This document shows positions 16,182-23,791 of a stretch of 64,000 nt of DNA, one piece after another; position 1 is the first letter of the stretch, and each line of letters begins with the position of its first letter. Source of the DNA: Neobacillus mesonae (GTDB taxonomy: Bacteria > Bacillota > Bacilli > Bacillales > Cytobacillaceae); contig NZ_KV440949.1 in assembly GCF_001636315.1 (NCBI RefSeq), forward strand, positions 4,107,543 through 4,171,542. Reading direction: 5' to 3'. A program made the position numbers and the translations under genes. Below the pieces are notes generated by a model. That model was not told the DNA's origin, searched no databases, and was given only the letters and a program-made list of their open reading frames with translations.

Positions 16182-17657
16182 ATGACACAAGAATTTGTTC
16201 TAGGACTTGATATTGGTACGACCAGTGTAAAGGCCTGTATTTTTCATTTAAATGGAAAGCTCGAAGCGGAAGTTGAAAAGGTAAATACTTTTTATTATCC
16301 GGAGACTGGATGGGCAGAACAGGACCCTGAAGAAATCGAACGCTCTAGTGTTGCGGCCATTAAGGAAGCGATTGAAAAAGCAGGAATCGAAAAACATGAG
16401 CTGCTTGCTGTTGCTTTTTCAGCAGCGATGCATTCTCTTATTTGTATAGACGAGGAAGGCAAGCCGTTATCTAAAGCATTAATTTGGGCGGATGGACGAG
16501 GATTTGCCCAGGCGGAGCGAATCGCGGAAACAAATGGGAAAACAATTTACGCAAAAACGGGGACGCCAATTCACCCAATGACACCATTTATTAAGCTTTT
16601 ATGGATGAAGGAAACTAATTATGAACCATATAAGAAGGCAAAATATTTTATGTCCATTAAGGAATACTTACTCTATCGCTGGTTTAATGAACGGGTTATT
16701 GATTATTCCATGGCCTCTGCCACAGGGCTGTTTAATCCTGAGACATTGAAATGGGAGCCGGAATTATTAAGACAGACCGGTATTTCTGAAGACCAGCTTT
16801 CCGCAATTGTCTCACCAACTAAGGTGCTTACTGGTATTGACCAACAAATTGCGGCAGAGATGGGAATTGACATTGAAACAGCCTTTGTCATCGGCGCTGC
16901 TGATGGTCAATTGGCGAATTTAGGGATTGGAGCGATTCTTCCTGGGGAAGTGGCAGTTTCTGTCGGGACAAGCGGAGCCATTCGACAATTTACAAAAGGG
17001 GCTAAAATAAGTGAAAATCAGGAAACCTTTTGTTATTCTTTTACCGAAGACAGCACGATTATTGGCGGGCCGACGAATAACGGCGGAATTGCCCTGCAAT
17101 GGTTAAAAGATCTCTTAGGAAGTAAAGAAAGTTTTGGAGAGTTTCTAAGGTTTGCCGAACAAGTTCCTCCAGGTGCCGACGGACTTATTTTTCTTCCTTA
17201 TATTAATGGAGAGAGGGCACCGCTTTGGAATCAGCGGGCAAAGGGTAATTTTTACGGGGTAACGGTGACACATAAAAAAGAGCACTTCATTCGTGCTGTT
17301 CTTGAAGGTATTACTTTTAATCTTTACCAAATTGGGAAGGCTTTAGAGGAGTTAACGGGGGAGCCGAAAAAACTCTATGTTAACGGTGGATTAGCAAGGT
17401 CGCCTTTATGGCTCCAGATGATGGCCGATGTCTTTGAGGCAGATATTTATGTTCCGGAAAGCCATCATAGCGCAGCATGGGGAGCAGCCTGGACTGCATT
17501 GGTGGCAATGAACAAAGCAGCTTCTTTTGAAGAAATTAAAGAGAATATTCCGATGAGTGCAGCAATTGTTCCAAATCCCCAAAATAGTGCAATATATAAA
17601 AAGATTTATCAAAACTATGTTATGCTGGCAAAGGATATGGAGAAATACTTTAAATAA
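16182..17657 (+). CDS. gntK: Gluconokinase (FGGY family)
   Basis: 491 residues. It phosphorylates D-gluconate to 6-phosphogluconate. The N-terminal ATPase motif LGLDIGTTSVKACIF is present, with WAEQDPEEIE, AFSAAMHSLICIDEEGKP (typical of gluconokinases), GAADGQLANLGIGA, VSVGTSGAIRQF and the C-terminal YVNGGLARSPLWLQMMADVF and SAAWGAAWTAL motifs. Length is close to B. subtilis GntK (about 513). In this operon it would draw off gluconate made from mannonate by the LarA-family enzyme, and its product is the substrate of GndA, encoded under a sister operator. larB follows after 16 bases. Confidence 0.92.
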   Translation: MTQEFVLGLDIGTTSVKACIFHLNGKLEAEVEKVNTFYYPETGWAEQDPEEIERSSVAAIKEAIEKAGIEKHELLAVAFSAAMHSLICIDEEGKPLSKALIWADGRGFAQAERIAETNGKTIYAKTGTPIHPMTPFIKLLWMKETNYEPYKKAKYFMSIKEYLLYRWFNERVIDYSMASATGLFNPETLKWEPELLRQTGISEDQLSAIVSPTKVLTGIDQQIAAEMGIDIETAFVIGAADGQLANLGIGAILPGEVAVSVGTSGAIRQFTKGAKISENQETFCYSFTEDSTIIGGPTNNGGIALQWLKDLLGSKESFGEFLRFAEQVPPGADGLIFLPYINGERAPLWNQRAKGNFYGVTVTHKKEHFIRAVLEGITFNLYQIGKALEELTGEPKKLYVNGGLARSPLWLQMMADVFEADIYVPESHHSAAWGAAWTALVAMNKAASFEEIKENIPMSAAIVPNPQNSAIYKKIYQNYVMLAKDMEKYFK

Positions 17658-17673
17658 AAGGGGCTGAATTCGA

Positions 17674-18447
17674 ATGCTTGAAGATATTTTAAAGCAGGTT
17701 CAAAAAGGGACCCTTAGTATTACAGAGGCAAAGGAACAGCTGGCTACCTTTGAAAATCTAGGATTTGCTAAGGTTGACCACCATCGAAAGAAACGTCAGG
17801 GATTTCCTGAAATTGTTTTCGGGGAAGGGAAGACAGCAGAGCAAATCATTTCAATTATTCAATCGTTAAGAAAGCGAAATCACCAAGTGCTAGTGACAAG
17901 AGTGTCTCTGGAAAAGGCGGCGATCATTCAACAAACATGTCCGGAGTTTATCTATCAGGAAACAGCTGGCATCATGTATTGGAAGGATGCAGACAACCAA
18001 GAAGAATTGTCGGAAGGGTATGTGGCCGTTATTTGTGCCGGGACATCGGATTTACCGGTCGCGGAAGAAGCGGCACTTACGGCTGAGGTGCTTGGAAGTA
18101 AAGTGAAGCGAATCTATGATGTTGGTGTCGCGGGAATTCATAGGCTGTTTAATCATCTTGAGGAAATTCAAAATGCAACGGTATCTGTTGTTGTTGCTGG
18201 AATGGAAGGAGCACTGCCGAGTGTAGTGGGCGGGCTTGTTTCCCATCCAGTGATTGCCGTCCCAACCAGCGTAGGTTATGGTGCGAACTTTAATGGCCTG
18301 TCCGCCCTGCTCACGATGTTAAATTCATGTGCATCAGGGATCAGTGTAGTTAATATTGATAACGGCTTTGGCGGAGGTTATAACGCCGTCTTAATTCATC
18401 AGCTGGCACAAAAAAATGGAGGAAAGAATGAAGACACTGTATTTTGA
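17674..18447 (+). CDS. larB: LarB, NaAD carboxylase/hydrolase for the nickel-pincer cofactor
   Basis: 257 residues. LarB carboxylates the pyridinium ring of nicotinic acid adenine dinucleotide and hydrolyses the phosphoanhydride, giving P2CMN. The C-terminal half resembles AIR carboxylase PurE: VICAGTSDLPVAEEAALTA, GVAGIHRL, VAGMEGALPSVVGGLV and AVPTSVGYG. Cys219 in MLNSCASGISVVNIDNGFG matches the nucleophilic Cys221 of L. plantarum LarB. The N-terminal ILKQVQKGTLSITEAKEQL helix is also typical. AAAGGGG precedes the ATG. The end overlaps the start of larC1, suggesting translational coupling. Confidence 0.95.
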   Translation: MLEDILKQVQKGTLSITEAKEQLATFENLGFAKVDHHRKKRQGFPEIVFGEGKTAEQIISIIQSLRKRNHQVLVTRVSLEKAAIIQQTCPEFIYQETAGIMYWKDADNQEELSEGYVAVICAGTSDLPVAEEAALTAEVLGSKVKRIYDVGVAGIHRLFNHLEEIQNATVSVVVAGMEGALPSVVGGLVSHPVIAVPTSVGYGANFNGLSALLTMLNSCASGISVVNIDNGFGGGYNAVLIHQLAQKNGGKNEDTVF

Positions 18448-19267
18448 TTGTTTTTCAGGTATTAGTGGTGATATGGTGATTGGTGCCTTAATTGATGCAG
18501 GCGCCGATCCGAATCATCTGGCGGAAGAATTAAAAAAGCTTAACATTCAGGACGAGTACGAACTAAAGTGGCAAAAGATCGTAAAAAACGGAATTACCAG
18601 TACGAAGTTTGATGTGATTTTATTAAACAATACTACGGGGCATCAGGAACACATTCATGAACATGGGCATGAACACCATCACGAACACAGCCACGAACAT
18701 GGGCATGAACACCATCACGAACACAGCCATGATCATAGTCATGGACATCATCACCATCACCACCGTGCCTATCAAGATATTGTCAAGTTGATTGAGGATG
18801 CTGATTTTTCTCAACAAGTAAAAGAAACGGCGCTAAGAATCTTTAAAAAAATTGGTGAGGCTGAAGGACTAATCCATGGTATTCCATTAGAAGATGTTCA
18901 TTTCCATGAAGTGGGAGCAATTGATTCCATTATTGATATAGTAGGTGCTTCAATCCTGATTCATCAATTAGAGATTGGCGCTGTAAAAGCCTCTCCTATT
19001 CCTGTAGGGACAGGACATATACATATAGATCACGGTATATACCCGGTGCCGGCTCCAGCAACACTAGAAGTATTAAAAGGGGTTCCAATTCAACATTCCG
19101 ATATTAGATTTGAATTGACAACACCAACGGGTGCGGCTATTGTTGCCGTACTGGCTGAAGAATTCAGTGCCCTTCCAACGATGACAGTTCAGGCAATCGG
19201 CTATGGAGCTGGCACGAAGACCTTCAAAGACCGTCCGAATGTACTGCGTGTTATCATTGGGGAATAA
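18428..19267 (+). CDS. larC: LarC1, N-terminal part of the nickel insertase
   Basis: 279 residues from the ATG at 18428, five bases after GGAGG; an ATG at 18416 overlaps that site. LarC inserts nickel into the pincer nucleotide in a CTP-dependent reaction. The start LYFDCFSGISGDMVIGALIDAGA and the later VHFHEVGAIDSIIDIVG, HGIYPVPAPATLEVLKG and TPTGAAIVAVL are family signatures. Residues about 73-114 are an extreme His-rich loop (EHGHEHHHEHSHEHGHEHHH and on) partly built from two identical 36-bp units, a probable nickel store. The frame stops at 19265-19267, just before a separate larC2 frame. Together larC1 and larC2 make a complete LarC. Confidence 0.93.
   Translation: MKTLYFDCFSGISGDMVIGALIDAGADPNHLAEELKKLNIQDEYELKWQKIVKNGITSTKFDVILLNNTTGHQEHIHEHGHEHHHEHSHEHGHEHHHEHSHDHSHGHHHHHHRAYQDIVKLIEDADFSQQVKETALRIFKKIGEAEGLIHGIPLEDVHFHEVGAIDSIIDIVGASILIHQLEIGAVKASPIPVGTGHIHIDHGIYPVPAPATLEVLKGVPIQHSDIRFELTTPTGAAIVAVLAEEFSALPTMTVQAIGYGAGTKTFKDRPNVLRVIIGE
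18659..18730 (+). repeat. Two tandem 36-bp repeats coding the LarC His-rich loop
   Basis: Units 18659-18694 and 18695-18730 differ only at the final base. Each codes twelve residues, EHGHEHHHEHSH. The degenerate continuation to about 18768 keeps the histidine pattern. Confidence 0.9.
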
Positions 19268-19305
19268 AGACTATTGACACCTTGAAACTGAAAGGAGATG
19301 GCCAG

Positions 19306-19788
19306 ATGATCCCTCATCCTCCTAATGGTGAACATATTGACGATCAAATGGTTAAGATAGAGGTTAATCTCGATGATATTCCCGGAGAATGGCTTGGGTA
19401 TGTGATGGACTTGTTATTTGAGGCTGGGGCAAATGATGTTTTCTATACCCCAATTTATATGAAAAAAAACAGGCCTGGAATTTTACTGCAGCTCCTCTGT
19501 TCCTTGGAAAATCTAAATAAAATGAAGGAGATTTTATTTAGAGAAACCACTACATTAGGCGTTCGTTACTATCCATTAACTGTCCATCGCCTGGAAAGAA
19601 AGTTTTTAAAGGTTGCAACAGAGTGGGGAGCCATAACGGTAAAACAGGGAATGTTGAATGGACAAATTGTCCAGACTGCTCCCGAATTCGAGGAATGTAA
19701 ACAAATTGCCCGTACTCATAGTATCGCACTAAAAAAAGTTTACGAACAAATTTGGCTGGCAATAGGGCAAGAAGAAAACCTAGAATAA
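19306..19788 (+). CDS. larC: LarC2, C-terminal part of the nickel insertase
   Basis: 160 residues from the ATG at 19306, preceded by AAAGGAGA at eight bases. The segment VKIEVNLDDIPGEWLGYVMD, then YTPIYMKKNRPGILLQLLC and ETTTLGVRYYPLTVHRL, is the C-terminal domain of LarC. It lies in the -1 frame relative to larC1, and that frame is open back to 19159. In L. plantarum the two parts are joined by programmed ribosomal frameshifting; here a strong independent ribosome site and start suggest two separate chains, though a fused product from frameshifting is not excluded. I see no obvious slippery heptamer at the larC1 end. A terminator follows at once, ending the operon. Confidence 0.88.
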   Translation: MIPHPPNGEHIDDQMVKIEVNLDDIPGEWLGYVMDLLFEAGANDVFYTPIYMKKNRPGILLQLLCSLENLNKMKEILFRETTTLGVRYYPLTVHRLERKFLKVATEWGAITVKQGMLNGQIVQTAPEFEECKQIARTHSIALKKVYEQIWLAIGQEENLE

Positions 19789-19821
19789 CAGCTGCTAATT
19801 AACAAGCAGCTGTTATTTTTT
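19787..19821 (+). terminator. Terminator at the end of the lar/gntK operon
   Basis: A 10-bp perfect stem (AACAGCTGCT / AGCAGCTGTT) followed by ATTTTTT. Confidence 0.85.
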
Positions 19822-19957
19822 GTTTGACTAGCAGGGAAAAGTGTTTTTTCGACTAAATTTGTCAAAAAAACAAGAGAATCGCATGCAAAATTCCCGTAAA
19901 AGGTTTATAATAGTTTAATAATTTACATAATTAATTCAACATAAAGGAGAGGAAAAA

Positions 19958-20974
19958 GTGATAATTGGGTTACTTATTATATTAGTTTTAGTATTATTTT
20001 TGCCCTTCTCTGTTAAAAAGGTAGAGCACAATCTAGAGGCATTCCTTTTTATCATGGGGGTAGCAGCCGTATTGATCAGCGGCAGTATGAATCAACATTT
20101 AATCAGTAAAGCCCTTATCGATCCGATTAATATTACAATTGCTGTCCTTATAGCCGGATTAGTTACAAAATGGGCCCAAGCTCCATTGGAAAAGTCCATT
20201 TTAACCATGAGCAGAATACTGACACCAAGGGTATTTCTAGCATTAACTGTTATCGTTCTTGGATTAGCATCCAGCATTATTACTGCGATTATTGCAGCTA
20301 TCGTACTTGTAATTGTTATTAATGTCCTTCCGCTTGACCGTAAGTCAGAGATTCGTTTCACCGTATTAGCCTGCTTTGCGATCGGTTTAGGGGCAGCGCT
20401 TACACCAATTGGCGAGCCGCTTTCAACGATTACAGTCAGCAAAATGAATGAAGGCTTCTTCTATTTAATCGATTTAATCGGCGTTGAGGTAATCCCTGCC
20501 GTTGTGATTTTCGGGATCTTATCCATGTTTCTCGTGAAGCCGCAGGAAAGTACAGATGGCTTAAAGTCTGATGAAAAATCTGAGAGCTATAAAGAGATTC
20601 TCATTCGATCCGCTAAAATTTATTTATTCGTTATGGGCTTGACATTCCTTGGACATGGATTCGAACCTTTAATCAATGAGTACATTCTAGGGCTTCATCC
20701 GATGATTCTTTATTGGATTAACATGATTTCTGCGATACTGGATAATGCCACTCTGGCAGCGGCGGAAATTAGTCCTCAAATGGATGGAGAGACAATCCGC
20801 GCGATTTTACTTGGGCTTCTAATCAGCGGCGGAATGCTTATCCCTGGAAACATTCCAAACATTATTGCTGCTGGTAAGCTTAAGATTACAAGTAAAGAAT
20901 GGGCTAAATTCGGTGTTCCGGTCGGCCTTGTAACAATGGTGCTTTATTTTATTGTTCTTTTTGTGTTTTATTAA
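19958..20974 (+). CDS. DUF1646 integral membrane protein, putative cation transporter
   Basis: 338 residues from a GTG with GGAGAGG upstream. Hydrophobic throughout, with about ten membrane helices in two halves split by a charged loop near residues 200-215 (KPQESTDGLKSDEKSESYKE). GLGAALTPIGEPLSTI and NMISAILDNATLAAAEISPQ are paired, partly matching segments, as in ArsB/NhaD-like transporters with an inverted repeat. The family has no well-established substrate that I know of. It lies immediately after the nickel-pincer operon but behind a terminator, so a role in nickel or sugar-acid transport is only a suggestion. A TATAAT at 19906 could be its own -10. Confidence 0.75.
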   Translation: MIIGLLIILVLVLFLPFSVKKVEHNLEAFLFIMGVAAVLISGSMNQHLISKALIDPINITIAVLIAGLVTKWAQAPLEKSILTMSRILTPRVFLALTVIVLGLASSIITAIIAAIVLVIVINVLPLDRKSEIRFTVLACFAIGLGAALTPIGEPLSTITVSKMNEGFFYLIDLIGVEVIPAVVIFGILSMFLVKPQESTDGLKSDEKSESYKEILIRSAKIYLFVMGLTFLGHGFEPLINEYILGLHPMILYWINMISAILDNATLAAAEISPQMDGETIRAILLGLLISGGMLIPGNIPNIIAAGKLKITSKEWAKFGVPVGLVTMVLYFIVLFVFY

Positions 20975-21025
20975 AAATAGATTTGTTGTCCGGCACTACA
21001 ATGCCGGATAACAAATCTATTTTTA
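20973..21025 (+). terminator. Long terminator hairpin after the DUF1646 gene
   Basis: A near-perfect stem of more than 20 bp (AAAAATAGATTTGTT then TCCGGCA, with complement) followed by T-rich sequence. Confidence 0.85.
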
Positions 21026-21431
21026 TTTATTTCTATTTCTAATTCTTTAATATTTAAAGCTCTCCCGCTTCATCCCTCTATAATCTACTGAATTTTAACA
21101 AACTTTGCTTTGCCAAAATGAATTATTCTTATAATACCTTTTTATGAAAGTCTCTGTTATGTTTAAATACTAGAAATTACATTTGTGTTTTAGAATGAGC
21201 TCCTAAGCCCTGTTTATTACACTCCATAATCAGTTCTTTATTACTAAAATAAAAGAAAATAGTGGTAATTAATAATCATAATTTTCGGAATATATTGTTT
21301 TTATTTCTTAATCCTTATAATATTGACCTCAGAAGGAAAATTATTTTCCTACAGATATTTTTGGAGGAGGGGCTGTTTAATTTAAATAATTTTTATGTCT
21401 TAAAAATAATCATTTTTAAGGAGGATTTGTC
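21026..21431. other. AT-rich intergenic region without recognised gene
   Basis: About 400 bases of AT-rich sequence upstream of the propeller gene. A 65-codon open frame at 21262-21459 overlaps the next gene and has no family resemblance or ribosome site. I see no RNA gene; it probably holds the promoter of the secreted protein. Confidence 0.5.
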
Positions 21432-23744
21432 ATGTCAAAAAAAAGGCTATCCCTTCTAACTGGGAGTCTAGTACTTGTTATTATTTTTGCACTTCTATAC
21501 ACGACAAACAAAAGTACAGAGAAAGCAAGTACCCAAATAAAGGAACATGATGAAGTGAAGGAAATTGAAAATATGATTAAGGGACCCGGAAAAAGGGATG
21601 ATTGGTTTATTAGTCAAAAAGTTTTTCCAAACAAAACTCTCCCACAAGAAGCCTTTCAGAAAGCTACTAAACAGGCAAAACAATTAAAAGAGACAACGAT
21701 GAAGGAGTTACCAGAGCTTAAGAATGAAAAATGGACATTTATGGGGCCGAAGATTGTCGGGGGCAGAATTGTAGATATGGCTGTCGATCCGCAACAAAAA
21801 GACACAGTCTATGCTGCTGCGGCAACAGGTGGTGTGTGGAAAAGTGTTGATGCAGGAAAATCCTTTACAGCCGCATGGGATGATAATAATACTCAATCGA
21901 TGGGAGCTTTAACTGTTTCACCTGATGGGACACTTTATGCAGGTACCGGCGAAGCGAATCCAGGAGGCGGAAGTATCGTATTTGGTGGAACAGGCATTTA
22001 TAAATCAACGGATAAAGGGGAAAATTGGGAATCTATTGGTTTAAAAGAATCAGGAGCAATTGGAAGAATTGCACTAAATCCGAAAAATCCCCAGCAAATT
22101 TTTGTAGCTGCTGCTGGACAGCTCTTTAATCCTGGGGGAGAACGTGGATTATATCGTTCTCAAGATGGCGGAAAGACGTGGGATCACGTTCTTAAAGGGA
22201 AAAATAATACGACAGGAGCTGTAGATATCGCGATTGACCCAGTAAATCCAAACCGAATTTATGCAGCGATGTGGGATCACGTGCGATATCCGAATAACCG
22301 TGTATACGGTGGCGAAGGGTCTGGAATTTATCGTTCTACTGATGGTGGAAACACCTGGGAGCAACTGACAAATGGACTTCCGGCTTCTGACAAAAATTTA
22401 GGGCGAATTGGAATTGCTCTTTCACAAACACAGCCTGATCGCTTGTATGCAATAACCATTAAATCAGACGGTTACTATGAAGGGTTTTATATTTCGGAGA
22501 ACGGCGGGGATACGTGGACAAAACAAGAAGTGTCAAGGACATTTTCAAATGCTCAATCATCATTTGGCTGGTGGTTTGGCCGCATTTGGGTAGATCCGAA
22601 GGATGAAAAGCACGTATTTGTTGCAGGTGTAAATATGATGGAATCAAAAGATGGTGGAATAACTTGGGTAAGTTCAAGAGGGATTCATGCAGACCAACAC
22701 GCTGTCGCATGGGACCCCAAACAACCTGGACGAGTATATGTCGGAAATGATGGCGGTGTTTATCGTTCCGAGGAAAATGGCCTCGTCACCGGAAAGTGGG
22801 AAAAAGCCGTCGATTTACCAGCTACCCAATTTTATACAATGGATGTAAGTCAGCAGGATATCACACGTATATCAGGTGGAACACAGGATAACGGGTCTAT
22901 CCGATCTTGGGGAAAAGATGATTGGAATGAATATTATGGCGGGGATGGATTAAAGAATTTAATTAACTATAAGGATAAAGAAAAAGTTTATGCATGTTAT
23001 CAATATGGAAGCTGTGCATGGTCTGAAGACGGCGGAAATACTATGACTTATTTTACTAATAAGACTGTATCTGATCGCCGTAACTGGTTAAGCCCACTTC
23101 TATTTGATCCAAATGACCCATCTATCATGTATTATGCAGGGAATCGTGTGAACCGTTCAACTGATGGCGGAAAAACATGGGAGGTAATAAGCCCAAGCCT
23201 AACAGAAGGGAAATCCGAAGATTCTTATCCTTATGGCACCATTACAACTATCGCGGTTTCTAAGTCCAATGGAAAGGTGTTATATGCTGGGACGGATGAT
23301 GGCCGACTATGGAAAACTTCTGATTTAGGGAAGAATTGGACAGAAATAATTAACAAGACTTTACCTAACCGCTGGGTTACAAAGCTAAAAGTCGATGCCA
23401 AAAATGAAAATTATGTATATGCAACCTTTTCTGGCTTTCGTAATGGGGAAGATAGTGCACACGTCTTTAAGAGTGAGGATGGCGGGAAAACTTGGGAGAA
23501 CATCAGTGGAAATCTCCCTAATACACCTGTTAACAATTTAATCATTGATCCTAAAAACCGTCATAAGCTTTATATCGCAACAGATGTCGGCGTATTTATG
23601 TCAAAGAATGACGGAAAGAGGTGGTACAGCTTAGGTTCAGGAATGCCAATGGCACCTATTACTGACCTAGTCATGCATGAATCAACAAACACCTTATTTG
23701 CATCAACATTTGGACGTGGGATTTTCGAGATTAAGCTTAAATAA
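21432..23744 (+). CDS. Secreted or membrane-anchored Asp-box beta-propeller protein (sortilin/VPS10-like)
   Basis: 770 residues starting at an ATG with AAGGAGGA upstream. A basic KKR start and hydrophobic residues 8-25 form a signal peptide or N-terminal anchor. Residues about 100-770 carry roughly eleven Asp-box (BNR) repeats of the form SxDGGxTW: STDKGENW, SQDGGKTW, STDGGNTW, SENGGDTW, SKDGGITW, STDGGKTW and SEDGGKTW among them. This predicts one ten-bladed sortilin/VPS10-type propeller or two smaller ones. Such proteins are often labelled glycosyl hydrolase, but I see no sialidase Arg triad or clear catalytic set, so ligand binding or an unknown activity is equally possible. It is a single-gene unit with its own terminator. 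Confidence 0.82.
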   Translation: MSKKRLSLLTGSLVLVIIFALLYTTNKSTEKASTQIKEHDEVKEIENMIKGPGKRDDWFISQKVFPNKTLPQEAFQKATKQAKQLKETTMKELPELKNEKWTFMGPKIVGGRIVDMAVDPQQKDTVYAAAATGGVWKSVDAGKSFTAAWDDNNTQSMGALTVSPDGTLYAGTGEANPGGGSIVFGGTGIYKSTDKGENWESIGLKESGAIGRIALNPKNPQQIFVAAAGQLFNPGGERGLYRSQDGGKTWDHVLKGKNNTTGAVDIAIDPVNPNRIYAAMWDHVRYPNNRVYGGEGSGIYRSTDGGNTWEQLTNGLPASDKNLGRIGIALSQTQPDRLYAITIKSDGYYEGFYISENGGDTWTKQEVSRTFSNAQSSFGWWFGRIWVDPKDEKHVFVAGVNMMESKDGGITWVSSRGIHADQHAVAWDPKQPGRVYVGNDGGVYRSEENGLVTGKWEKAVDLPATQFYTMDVSQQDITRISGGTQDNGSIRSWGKDDWNEYYGGDGLKNLINYKDKEKVYACYQYGSCAWSEDGGNTMTYFTNKTVSDRRNWLSPLLFDPNDPSIMYYAGNRVNRSTDGGKTWEVISPSLTEGKSEDSYPYGTITTIAVSKSNGKVLYAGTDDGRLWKTSDLGKNWTEIINKTLPNRWVTKLKVDAKNENYVYATFSGFRNGEDSAHVFKSEDGGKTWENISGNLPNTPVNNLIIDPKNRHKLYIATDVGVFMSKNDGKRWYSLGSGMPMAPITDLVMHESTNTLFASTFGRGIFEIKLK

Positions 23745-23751
23745 ATATAGA

Positions 23752-23791
23752 GGGTGGCAGATTTTTTTACTGTCACCCGACTATTTTTTCT
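23752..23791 (+). terminator. Terminator after the propeller gene
   Basis: A 9-bp stem (GGGTGGCAG / CTGTCACCC, one G-U pair), followed by GACTATTTTTTC. Confidence 0.7.

Noticed and set aside
19159..19305. Programmed -1 frameshift as the only way to make LarC2
   Set aside because: The -1 frame is open here, but no clear slippery heptamer was found and larC2 has a strong ribosome site of its own. Kept as an open alternative.
21262..21459. 65-residue open frame before the propeller gene
   Set aside because: No ribosome site, no family resemblance, AT-rich composition, and it overlaps the next gene.
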